From Ferruginibacter sp. (GTDB lineage: Bacteria; Bacteroidota; Bacteroidia; Chitinophagales; Chitinophagaceae), in NCBI GenBank assembly GCA_013141115.1, contig JABFRP010000003.1, forward strand, positions 1-64,000: a stretch of 64,000 bases of DNA, read 5' to 3'. Numbering within the stretch: position 1 is the first letter of the stretch; each line of letters starts with the position of its first letter. The notes under the pieces were generated by a model. That model worked only from the letters and a program-made list of their open reading frames with translations, searched no databases and was not told the origin of the DNA. Below are positions 32,747-41,254 of this stretch, one piece after another. The translations under genes and the position numbers were made by a program.

Positions 32747-34333
32747 ATGTATATGAAAATTAATGAACAGGAATTGCAGCCTAAGCAACTGTTATTTAAT
32801 TATTGCAGTACCTGCCAGCCTTTACCCGGCTCGGGCGAAGAAATGGATGCATTTAAAAAATTACAACAAGGCTTTTGCAACCAGTTTGAATTATTTTTTC
32901 CCGATAATTTTGCCCCTAAAACAATTGTGGTAATACCCAGCCTAACCTTAGACCAGGATGTATTGGCAAAAATAGATGGGGCCATGCATTACGAAGAACG
33001 ATTGTTGTGTTTATTAATGCTGTTGCGTATGCCCCGTACAAATGTGGTGTATGTGAGCAGTGCACCAATTGATCCGGTTATTATTGATTACTATTTGCAT
33101 TTGCTGCCCGGCATTACCGGCCATCATGCATGGCAAAGATTAACCATGCTCAGTTGTTATGATACCTCTGCCATTTCTCTTACCGAAAAAATATTACAAA
33201 GGCCCAGGTTGATAGAAAGGATTAAGCAAAGTATTCCTGCAAATCATGTAGCGCATATTGCCTGCTTTAATACTACTGGTTTTGAAAGAACACTGGCAGT
33301 AAGATTAGGCATTCCTATTTACGGCTGCGACCCATTGCTTAATTGTATGGGTACAAAAAGCGGCAGCAGAACAATTTTTTTAAAAGCAGCTGTTTTAATG
33401 CCACCGGGGGCAGAGGATTTAAAAACCTACGAAGATATTGTACATGCAGTGGCTGCATTAAAAGATATGCATCCGCATTTAAAAAAAGCGGTAATTAAAT
33501 TGAATGAAGGTTTTTCCGGCGAAGGAAATGCGATAATTAAATACCCCGATATCAGCACCCCAAAAGAAATGTTTAACTGGATACACCATAACCTGTATAA
33601 AGAAATAGTACCTGTTGCTGAAGGATTAAGTGTGGATAGTTATTTGGAAAAATTTAACCAGATGGGTGGGGTAGTGGAAGGGTTTATAGAAGGAGCAATT
33701 AAACAATCACCTTCGGTACAATGCAGGATAAATCCTTTAGGTGAAATAGATATTATTTCTACACACGAGCAGCTGTTAACGGGAGAAGACCAGCAGATTT
33801 TTGTTGCGGCTCATTTTCCGGCAAATGAATGTTACCGGGCCGAAGTGGGCGCACTGGGAAAAACAATTTCTGAACAATTAAAAAAAGCCGGAGTGCTTGG
33901 CCGCTTTAGCATAGATTTTATTTCGGTAAAAGAAAACGATGCCTGGAAGCATTATGCCATTGAAATTAATTTACGTAAAGGAGGCACTACACATCCTTTT
34001 TTAATGTTGCAGTTTTTAACCAATGGACATTATGATGAACAAACCGGTACGTACGAAACTCCCAACAAACAACAACGTTATTACTTTGCATCCGATAATA
34101 TTCAGAATAATGCTTACAAAGGTCTTACACCGCAAGATTTGATCGATATTGCCATGTTTCATGGGTTGCATTTTGATGGTGCTGCTCAAACCGGTGTAAT
34201 GTTTCACATGATCGGCGCCCTATCGCAGTTTGGAAAAATGGGTATTGTTTGCATCGGCTCTTCACCTGAAGAAGCCATATCATTTTACATGAAAACAATT
34301 GCAGTGCTGGATGCAGAAACAGCAATACAATAG
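32747..34333 (+). CDS. PGM1-like ATP-grasp peptide ligase
   Basis: A 528-residue protein with the architecture of PGM1-related carboxylate-amine ligases. A pre-ATP-grasp domain spans about residues 1-190 (ERLLCLLMLLRMPRTNVVYV, LAVRLGIPIYGCDPLLNCMG). The ATP-grasp core has KAVIKLNEGFSGEGNAII (nucleotide-binding Lys and glycine loop), GGVVEGFIEG, FSIDFISV and YAIEINLRKGGTTHPFL (metal-binding E-N). A C-terminal domain of about 100 residues follows (GLTPQDLIDIAMFHGLHFDG). PGM1 joins amino acids to peptides in pheganomycin synthesis; here the substrate is unknown. It is divergent from the amidotransferase operon. Two start codons (32747, 32753) are possible. Confidence 0.75.
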   Translation: MYMKINEQELQPKQLLFNYCSTCQPLPGSGEEMDAFKKLQQGFCNQFELFFPDNFAPKTIVVIPSLTLDQDVLAKIDGAMHYEERLLCLLMLLRMPRTNVVYVSSAPIDPVIIDYYLHLLPGITGHHAWQRLTMLSCYDTSAISLTEKILQRPRLIERIKQSIPANHVAHIACFNTTGFERTLAVRLGIPIYGCDPLLNCMGTKSGSRTIFLKAAVLMPPGAEDLKTYEDIVHAVAALKDMHPHLKKAVIKLNEGFSGEGNAIIKYPDISTPKEMFNWIHHNLYKEIVPVAEGLSVDSYLEKFNQMGGVVEGFIEGAIKQSPSVQCRINPLGEIDIISTHEQLLTGEDQQIFVAAHFPANECYRAEVGALGKTISEQLKKAGVLGRFSIDFISVKENDAWKHYAIEINLRKGGTTHPFLMLQFLTNGHYDEQTGTYETPNKQQRYYFASDNIQNNAYKGLTPQDLIDIAMFHGLHFDGAAQTGVMFHMIGALSQFGKMGIVCIGSSPEEAISFYMKTIAVLDAETAIQ

Positions 34334-34575
34334 CCTCTGTTTTAAGTTGAAAGCTTGCAGCACCTGCAACCTTTTATATCTCTGATCCATAATTGAGACT
34401 TGACTTTTTTAAAAAGCGAATTGCACCATTCGCCCTTATATTTCAAACAACAAAGAATTAGTAATCCACAGGTGTGGAAAGATAAAGTGCTGTTAATGCC
34501 TCCCCGTTTGCAATAATGAAATACTACAGCGCATTCTTTTTTCGTTCAACATTTTTTAATCTAAACCAAATAACT

Positions 34576-35166
34576 ATGAGAGCAAAGGCAATTACCCTGA
34601 TCATTTTTTCTTTTTGTTTGTATGGCGCAAAAGCGCAACTTTTATTTAAGCCCAATGCTGCAGTACAACAGGCATTAAGGGGAGTACTCAATGATTTTCC
34701 CAACAGGCTGCAAAATATTACCGGTGCATTGATACAGGACAATGTAGAGAGCAGTGATTACAGCTGTACGATCAATTTTCCCGGCACGGAAAGTTGTACC
34801 ATTACACAGTATAAATCGAAAAAGAATAAGAACCGCAGCTGGCAGGCTGTGCTGCCAGAGGTGGATAATTTTGCTGTGGCAAAAAAGCAATACAGGGATT
34901 TATTTTTGCAGGTAAAAAACATGTCGTTACGCTTGCCTGGTAATACAAAAACCGTTACTACAAAAGCAATGTATGATGAACCAAAAGAAGAGAAGAAATT
35001 TGCCGGCAGTATTTTTCGTATAGGCAATGATGATGAATTGTATAAAGATGTAAAAATTGAAGTGGCATTGCAGTATATCATCACCGGTTGGCAAGTGAGT
35101 GTTTATGTGTACGATAAAAAAGAGGATGACGAAATACAACCTGATACAGACGTGAAAACAAAATGA
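34576..35166 (+). CDS. Secreted hypothetical protein
   Basis: A 196-residue exported protein with signal peptide (RAKAITLIIFSFCLYGAKA, then Q). The mature part contains NAAVQQALRGVLNDFPNRLQ, then EVDNFAVAKKQYRDLFLQVK and a beta-rich C-terminus (EVALQYIITGWQVSVYVYDK) ending in an acidic tail. Such proteins are common in Bacteroidota; I know no function. The ATG at 34576 starts the signal peptide and is preferred over an in-frame ATG 60 bp upstream. The gene stands alone, with a terminator just behind it. Confidence 0.7.
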   Translation: MRAKAITLIIFSFCLYGAKAQLLFKPNAAVQQALRGVLNDFPNRLQNITGALIQDNVESSDYSCTINFPGTESCTITQYKSKKNKNRSWQAVLPEVDNFAVAKKQYRDLFLQVKNMSLRLPGNTKTVTTKAMYDEPKEEKKFAGSIFRIGNDDELYKDVKIEVALQYIITGWQVSVYVYDKKEDDEIQPDTDVKTK

Positions 35167-35170
35167 TGCG

Positions 35171-35197
35171 TAAGGGGCCGTGTAATTACGGCCCCTT
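35171..35197. terminator. Bidirectional terminator
   Basis: TAAGGGGCCGT, loop GTAATT-like, ACGGCCCCTTA, followed by a T-rich stretch on the + strand. It lies between convergent genes ending at 35166 and 35207. Confidence 0.8.
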
Positions 35198-35206
35198 ATA
35201 TTTTAA

Positions 35207-37702
35207 TTATTGTATTAAAATTACGGTTCCTTTCATTTCCACTACTTTACCGTATTTATCCATTCCTTTTATCAGCCATACATAAGTGCCCGACGCAGCT
35301 TTTTTTCCTTTGTAGGTGCCATCCCAGCCTTTAAGCCATTGATTGGTTTGAAAAACCAATTCGCCAAAACGATTGTACACATTAAAATAATTGGTGAGGC
35401 TTATACCAACAGGCACTGCCCTGAATACATCATTCAATCCATCGCCATTGGGCGTAAATGCATTGGGTAAATAATACGTAGGGCCTTTATATACTTTAAT
35501 AAATACTTCATCAGTATTGGTACAGCCAATATCGTCGGTAACCAGTAAAGAAAAATAAGTATCGTTGTATAATGTAGCCAAAGGTTTTTGTGCAAACGGA
35601 TTATTCAAATGTGTTGACGGAGACCATGTATAAAATTTTCCGCCACTGCTGAATAGCTGATGTGGTATGCCATAAATTGCGTTAGTATCGTTGCCTGCAA
35701 AAGCGGGTACGGGTGGCCGCATGCTAACCAGCACATCATCAGTTACCAAAAAATTACAACCATAATTATCTGTTACGGATAAAGTGTACAACTGTGTGGT
35801 ATCAGGCTTTGCAATAGCAGCAGCAGCATTGGCCGGGGTAACATTTGTTGCCGGCGACCAGGTATAATTTACAGTGCCCGATAAGTTATTGGCCTTGCCA
35901 TTTAGCAAGGCAGGCGTTTTGTAACAAACGGTGCTGTCTTTACCGGCATAAGCCACAGGTTTATGCAAAACTTTTATCCAAATAGCATCGGTACGCTGGC
36001 AAACACCCCATTTTGCGTTTAATGTATACTGCGTGGTATCATTAGGGGTTGCTAAAGGATTTTTTACAGCATCGTCATTTAAGCCGGTTGCAGGCAACCA
36101 TTTAAAGTAGTTGGCTTCTTTGTTAGTTTGAGGTGTTAATGTAATGGTATTACCAAAGCAAATGGTAGTATCTATACCCAGATCCAAAAACATTTGATCG
36201 TTTAAAGTAACTGAGGCAGTAGTGGAGGTAATACAACCATTGGCATCTTTAATTTTAATATTGTTGTAAGTGCCCGGTGTTGTAATAAAAGTAGTATTGT
36301 TTTGATAACTGATGCCATTATCAATTGAAAACTGGTAAGCAGGTGTGCCGCCGTTTGCAGATATTGTAATAGTGCCGTCATCGCCATTGCATGTAGCTGC
36401 GGTAGTATTTGCAACTGCATTTAATGCATCAGGTTGGGCAATGGTTGCAGTAGTGGAGCCGCCGCATAGTGAACCAATTACTCTTGCTGAAATGGTGTAA
36501 CTGCCCGCCGGTTTATTAAATGTGTTGGATGTTTGCCATGTAGCGCCTGCGTCAATAGAATATTCAATATTGGCTGCAAGGGGATTGGTAATTGTAATGC
36601 TGCCATTATCCCCGGCACATGATGCATTGATAATGTTTTTGTCAATTGGATTGAGCGATTTATAAACGATCATTGTATCAGAGCCTTCAGTTTCCAATGC
36701 AGGATTATCACATTGGTTATAAAATGCTTTTACTACATAACTCATACTATCCTGCGATTGACAAATGTTGGCAAAAGTGGCTTCCAGTTCCCCATTGCCT
36801 AAATTAATGGTAGTGCCGGTAGATACAAGCATATTGTTCTTATATAATTCCACACGGTTTAGCAGCGATGTTGAGCCATTGGGAACAAAACGCCAACCTT
36901 CTTTGTTGGCACTCCACACCGTGTTATTTCTACCCTGTACCCATCGGGCCTGGTCTCTTTCCCAATTTTGAACACCTAGAATAGCTGTTCCATTATTGGA
37001 ACTTGCTGCGCAGGCGTAAGGTTTATTTTCAATAAAAATATCAATGATGCCTGTGCCTTCATACAAAACCATTTGCTGCGTTACAATAGCATTGCCACAG
37101 GCAAAATAAGGTATCTGGTAAAAATTTAAAATGAACTTTCTGCACGGTGCTGTACCCGAAATGATGTATTCCATCTTTCTTTTGGGTGGCTGTGGCGTAC
37201 TTGCCGGAGCAGGGTCAATATCATGGTAAGGCCCCATAATAGCTGCTCTTGGATAATACGCCACATTGCCATCATTAGGTACGCCGCCGGCAAAAGGAAT
37301 AGGATCTGAAAGGATATAAGCATTGTAAGTATTCTTGTTGGTTTCTACATCAAAAGTTACAATGCCATTGGTGCCTACCACACAGCTGGTATATCTTCTG
37401 CCATAAAAACAAAAAGTAAAGGGCAATATAACTTCGTCTGAATAATTATCATCCTGGTAAGAAGGATTAAAAACAACTCCGGTAGCGTTGGTATAAGGAA
37501 AAGGTGTATAAGCTATAGGAATAACCTGATAATCATCAGAGCTTCTTACATCCGGTACTTTGGCTTTTAAATTAAGACAGGTTTGTAAGCAGGATACCAA
37601 AGTATCGTTGCCGGCATTTACATTAAAGCAGGATTGTGCGTTTAAAGTAGCTGGTAAAGCAGAAAGAATAAGTAATACTATACAGCCAAAAAAATTTCTC
37701 AT
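35207..37702 (-). CDS. Gliding-motility-type secreted protein (CHU_C / T9SS type B C-terminus)
   Basis: An 831-residue exported protein. The signal peptide is FGCIVLLILSALPATLNAQ. Residues 90-260 form a globular region (VILPFTFCFYGRRYTSCVVG, then GTNGIVTFDV). Then come SprB-type repeats (ASCAGDNGSITITNPLAANI, ATCNGDDGTITISANGGTP), PKD-like units (GLNDDAVKNPLATPNDTTQY), and the C-terminus YLPNAFTPNGDGLNDVFRAV to GTVILIQ, the CHU_C domain that directs type IX secretion as a type B signal. It is probably exposed on the cell surface. Length is typical for the group. Confidence 0.88.
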   Translation of the reverse strand: MRNFFGCIVLLILSALPATLNAQSCFNVNAGNDTLVSCLQTCLNLKAKVPDVRSSDDYQVIPIAYTPFPYTNATGVVFNPSYQDDNYSDEVILPFTFCFYGRRYTSCVVGTNGIVTFDVETNKNTYNAYILSDPIPFAGGVPNDGNVAYYPRAAIMGPYHDIDPAPASTPQPPKRKMEYIISGTAPCRKFILNFYQIPYFACGNAIVTQQMVLYEGTGIIDIFIENKPYACAASSNNGTAILGVQNWERDQARWVQGRNNTVWSANKEGWRFVPNGSTSLLNRVELYKNNMLVSTGTTINLGNGELEATFANICQSQDSMSYVVKAFYNQCDNPALETEGSDTMIVYKSLNPIDKNIINASCAGDNGSITITNPLAANIEYSIDAGATWQTSNTFNKPAGSYTISARVIGSLCGGSTTATIAQPDALNAVANTTAATCNGDDGTITISANGGTPAYQFSIDNGISYQNNTTFITTPGTYNNIKIKDANGCITSTTASVTLNDQMFLDLGIDTTICFGNTITLTPQTNKEANYFKWLPATGLNDDAVKNPLATPNDTTQYTLNAKWGVCQRTDAIWIKVLHKPVAYAGKDSTVCYKTPALLNGKANNLSGTVNYTWSPATNVTPANAAAAIAKPDTTQLYTLSVTDNYGCNFLVTDDVLVSMRPPVPAFAGNDTNAIYGIPHQLFSSGGKFYTWSPSTHLNNPFAQKPLATLYNDTYFSLLVTDDIGCTNTDEVFIKVYKGPTYYLPNAFTPNGDGLNDVFRAVPVGISLTNYFNVYNRFGELVFQTNQWLKGWDGTYKGKKAASGTYVWLIKGMDKYGKVVEMKGTVILIQ

Positions 37703-37765
37703 TGCCGGTAGTTAGTTATTAGGAACAGTAATGAAGATAAAAAATATCCTGCAAATAGAACGGCT

Positions 37766-39742
37766 TTAGTATTTCCACCGCACAAATGCCTCCATGGCTG
37801 CATATTGTGTTAAGCCAAGTTGAGCATACAGTTTAGCGGTGCTGGCATTGCGCTCTTCGGCACGTTGCCAAAACTCCCTGTCGTCGCTGCCCTGAAAAGG
37901 CACACTGTCTTTTTGCGATTGATGAATAAAAATACCATGGCGTTTTTTTACCACCTGGTCGGGGCTCATGGGTATGGCCATTTCTATTTCGGTAATATCC
38001 CATTCCTGCCAGGCGCCTTTGTATAGCCACAGCCAGCAGTCGCTGATCCAGTCGTGAGTAGTGAGTGGTGAGTCGTGAGTGGTCTGCGTGCTTTGAGCTT
38101 TAAGCTTTAAGCTTTCAGCTTTAATGCGTTTCAACGCTTCTATCACTACATCAAAACAAACTTTATGTGTACCATGCGGATCGGCAAAATCGCCTGCGCA
38201 ATAAATTTGGTGCGGCTGTATTTTTTTCAACAGTTCCATGGTTAATTGCACATCTGCTTCACCCATCGGATTTTTTTCAATGGTGCCCGTTTCGTAAAAA
38301 GGTAAATTTTGAAAATGAATTTGTGCATCGGTTAAGCCAACATATTTGCAGGTGGCTTTAGCTTCGCATCTTCGTATTAAACCTTTAATGGCCCTTATTG
38401 CTGCGGTATCTTTTTCACTGGATCTTTTTGTTTTTAAAAATGCAATAGCATCATCCAGTATTTTTTTGCTCTTGGTTTCATCAATATCAAACATACTTTC
38501 AAAGCCTACTGCAAAATCAATGAACCGGGTAACAAATTCATCCGTTACTGCAATATTACCACTGGTTTGATAGGCCACATGCACTTCGTGCCCCTGGTCG
38601 TGCAATCTCATAAATGTGCCGCCCATGCTAATGATATCATCATCGGGGTGAGGGGAGAAGAGGATGACTTTTTTAGGAAAAGGTTCGCTTCTTTCCGGAT
38701 GTTTATGATTGGAAGAATTTTGTTTGCCACCTGGCCAGCCGGTAATAGAATCACGAAGCATGTAAAAAACTTCCAGATTGGTTTCGTAAGCATTACCTTT
38801 TTCGGTAAGCAGATCATTTAATCCGTTTTCGTTATAATCTTCATTGGTTAAACTTAATACGGGCTTATTAATTTTTAACGCCAAATTAGTTACTGCACGG
38901 CGTACCATCGTTGGCGTCCACTCACATTCTCCGGTAAGCCACGGACTTTTAAAACGGGTGAGTTCACTTGCTGCTGCATCATCCACCACAAACACACAAT
39001 CATCGTGGTTTTGTAATAAAGATGCCGGTATATCTTCGGTATCATCCAGCTCAACCGATTTTTGTATTACCGGCGCCTTAGTTTGGCCCCAGGCCATTAA
39101 AATTATTTTTTTACTTTTTAAAATAGTGCTGATGCCCATGGTGATGGCCATGCGTGGCACTTCGCTCATATTGCCAAACTCGTAAGCGTTGGCCATACGG
39201 GTACTATGGTCCAATGTAACCAATCTTGTTTTGCTGTAAATGCCGCTGCCAGGTTCGTTAAAACCAATATGGCCATTTACACCAATGCCTAATATCTGCA
39301 GGTCTAATCCACCAGCTTCTTCAATTTGTTTTTCGTAATTAAGACAATGCTCTTTTACTTTATCTTTTGCTATCAATCCATCGGGCAGGTGATAATTATC
39401 CGGATTGATATCGGTATGCTCAAATAAATTTTTCCGCATAAAGTAGTGATAGCTTTGTAAAGCATCTTTCTCCATGGGATAATATTGATCCAGGTTAAAA
39501 GTGATCACATTTTTAAAACTCAATCCTTCTTCATTATGCATTCTTACTAAATGTGCATACAAAGTTTTGGGAGAGGAGCCGGTTGCAAGGCCGATCACGG
39601 TTTTCTTTCCTTCTTTTTCTTTTTGCTTTATTAGGTCGGCAATTTGCCGGGCCACAAATGCAGAACCATCGCCGGAATTGGGAAATATTTTTACTGCAAT
39701 TTTTTCTAATGAATCTGTCAGGTCAATTTTGTTCATATGCAT
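37766..39742 (-). CDS. nagB: Glucosamine-6-phosphate deaminase fused to PIG-L/LmbE deacetylase
   Basis: A 658-residue fusion. Residues 1-270 are NagB: VIGLATGSSPKTLYAHLVRM, FNLDQYYPM and GIGVNGHIGFNEPGSG with active-site Asp/His/Glu. From about residue 345 comes a PIG-L/LmbE domain with the zinc motif SPHPDDDIISMGG and, near the end, FADPHGTHKVC. It would deaminate glucosamine-6-P to fructose-6-P and deacetylate GlcNAc-type substrates. The fusion is known from Bacteroidota. It is the third gene of a glycan operon, 26 bp after the fucosidase. Residues about 544-567 (KAESLKLKAQST...TTHD) are coded by simple repeats of intergenic type (38041-38110). Confidence 0.9.
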   Translation of the reverse strand: MHMNKIDLTDSLEKIAVKIFPNSGDGSAFVARQIADLIKQKEKEGKKTVIGLATGSSPKTLYAHLVRMHNEEGLSFKNVITFNLDQYYPMEKDALQSYHYFMRKNLFEHTDINPDNYHLPDGLIAKDKVKEHCLNYEKQIEEAGGLDLQILGIGVNGHIGFNEPGSGIYSKTRLVTLDHSTRMANAYEFGNMSEVPRMAITMGISTILKSKKIILMAWGQTKAPVIQKSVELDDTEDIPASLLQNHDDCVFVVDDAAASELTRFKSPWLTGECEWTPTMVRRAVTNLALKINKPVLSLTNEDYNENGLNDLLTEKGNAYETNLEVFYMLRDSITGWPGGKQNSSNHKHPERSEPFPKKVILFSPHPDDDIISMGGTFMRLHDQGHEVHVAYQTSGNIAVTDEFVTRFIDFAVGFESMFDIDETKSKKILDDAIAFLKTKRSSEKDTAAIRAIKGLIRRCEAKATCKYVGLTDAQIHFQNLPFYETGTIEKNPMGEADVQLTMELLKKIQPHQIYCAGDFADPHGTHKVCFDVVIEALKRIKAESLKLKAQSTQTTHDSPLTTHDWISDCWLWLYKGAWQEWDITEIEMAIPMSPDQVVKKRHGIFIHQSQKDSVPFQGSDDREFWQRAEERNASTAKLYAQLGLTQYAAMEAFVRWKY

Positions 39743-39768
39743 GGGGTGTAAAAATGTAAATTTAAGTT

Positions 39769-41214
39769 TTATTTGATTAGTTTAAAAACGGCAGCATGCC
39801 GCAATTCTTTAATTGCGTTGCCATCATTTATTTCAATTTTCATATTGAATACTCCTTTATCGACCTGGTATCTTTTTATTGGTAGTATTATTTTAGTTCC
39901 CAATATCTGGATATGCTTAAATTTATTTTTGTAAAGATCAGTAATCTCAAACATTACCCCATTCATTAAAGATTGATCATTTTCCTTTATCAATTTGAGA
40001 ATATAGACTGCACTAGTGTCTTTTTTCTGCGTAAAATAAACCGCATTATAAATAGGAAGATCTGCTTGTGTTGTATTGTAGATGGCCTCTCCATTTATTT
40101 TCATCCACTCGCCAATTTCTCTTAATCTTGTATAGGCTGCAGTATCCCATTCTCCGTTAGGATCTGGTCCGACATTCAGCAATAAATTGCCCCCACTACC
40201 GACTACCTTTACCAATGTATGGATTAATTCATTCGTGGATTTGTATTTATCATGAGGTACATAACTCCAACTGTTAGCCATTGTCATACAAGTTTCCCAT
40301 GGATATGGGAAGGGAAATATTGAAGAGGGTACCTGTTGTTCCGGTGTTACATAATTCTCATATTCGTACCCCACACTGCGGTCTACTACCAAAAGGCCGG
40401 GTTGGTATTTTCTTGCCATTGCTGCAATTTTGGGCATATCAATATCCTGTTCATCTTTTATGGTACGCTGCCAGTCTATTGCTGTATCGATGGTGTATTT
40501 AGGTCGTACCCAACCACCATCCAGCCAAAGAATATCCATCTTTCCATACTCACTCATCAACTCTTTTATTTGATTGTAAGTAAATTCTTTAAAAGCATTC
40601 CAGCGCTGCGGATATTTTTTAGGATCATAATTTACATTCCTGTCCTTAGGAGGAAAATAGGGCCACCAGTAATTATTAGTATGCCAATCGGGTTTACTAA
40701 AGTAAGCCCCGGTTGCCATGCCTTGTTTGCGAAATGCATTAAACACTTCTTTGGCTACATTGCTTTTTTTATTTGTTGAAAAAGGGGTTTTGGTAGAGGT
40801 GATCTTATAGTCGGTTTGTTTGGTATCAAACATGCAAAAGCCATCATGATGTTTGGTGGTGAATACCACATATTTCATTCCGGCATCTTGTGCAGCGGCT
40901 GCCCATTTATCAGGATTGAAATTTACAGGGTTGAAAGTAGTTTGTAATGCCTCGTAATTTTTTTTGTATTCGTTGTAGGTTTTGCCGTGGATGGAATCTC
41001 TTTGTGTCCAGCCTTCATCCTCGGGGCAAATGCTCCAGCTTTCCACAACGCCCCATTGGCTGTAAGTACCCCAGTGCATGAGTAATCCAAATTTCCAATC
41101 CTGCCATTGCGATAATTTTTTTATTACCAATGAATCTGTTGGAGCAATATAATGTTGCTGTGCAGTAACGCTGCAAGAGAACAATAATAAAATGTATACA
41201 AAGATTTTTTTCAT
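39769..41214 (-). CDS. Alpha-L-fucosidase, GH29
   Basis: A 481-residue exported glycosidase. Signal peptide KKIFVYILLLFSCSVTAQQ, then the GH29 signatures FGLLMHWGTYSQWGVVESW, MKYVVFTTKHHDGFCMFDTK and ILWLDGGW with the nucleophile Asp near residue 230. It removes alpha-L-fucose from glycans. The ATG at 41214 is chosen for the signal peptide; the frame is open seven codons further. It lies 40 bp behind the GH20 gene and 26 bp before nagB, clearly one operon. Confidence 0.92.
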   Translation of the reverse strand: MKKIFVYILLLFSCSVTAQQHYIAPTDSLVIKKLSQWQDWKFGLLMHWGTYSQWGVVESWSICPEDEGWTQRDSIHGKTYNEYKKNYEALQTTFNPVNFNPDKWAAAAQDAGMKYVVFTTKHHDGFCMFDTKQTDYKITSTKTPFSTNKKSNVAKEVFNAFRKQGMATGAYFSKPDWHTNNYWWPYFPPKDRNVNYDPKKYPQRWNAFKEFTYNQIKELMSEYGKMDILWLDGGWVRPKYTIDTAIDWQRTIKDEQDIDMPKIAAMARKYQPGLLVVDRSVGYEYENYVTPEQQVPSSIFPFPYPWETCMTMANSWSYVPHDKYKSTNELIHTLVKVVGSGGNLLLNVGPDPNGEWDTAAYTRLREIGEWMKINGEAIYNTTQADLPIYNAVYFTQKKDTSAVYILKLIKENDQSLMNGVMFEITDLYKNKFKHIQILGTKIILPIKRYQVDKGVFNMKIEINDGNAIKELRHAAVFKLIK

Positions 41215-41254
41215 ACTTATTTGTTGGTTGGTCATGCGTTATTACACAATCATT

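Noticed and set aside
34352..34366. TTGCAG/CTGCAA hairpin after the PGM1-like gene
   Set aside because: Only six base pairs and a weak T-run; could be chance.
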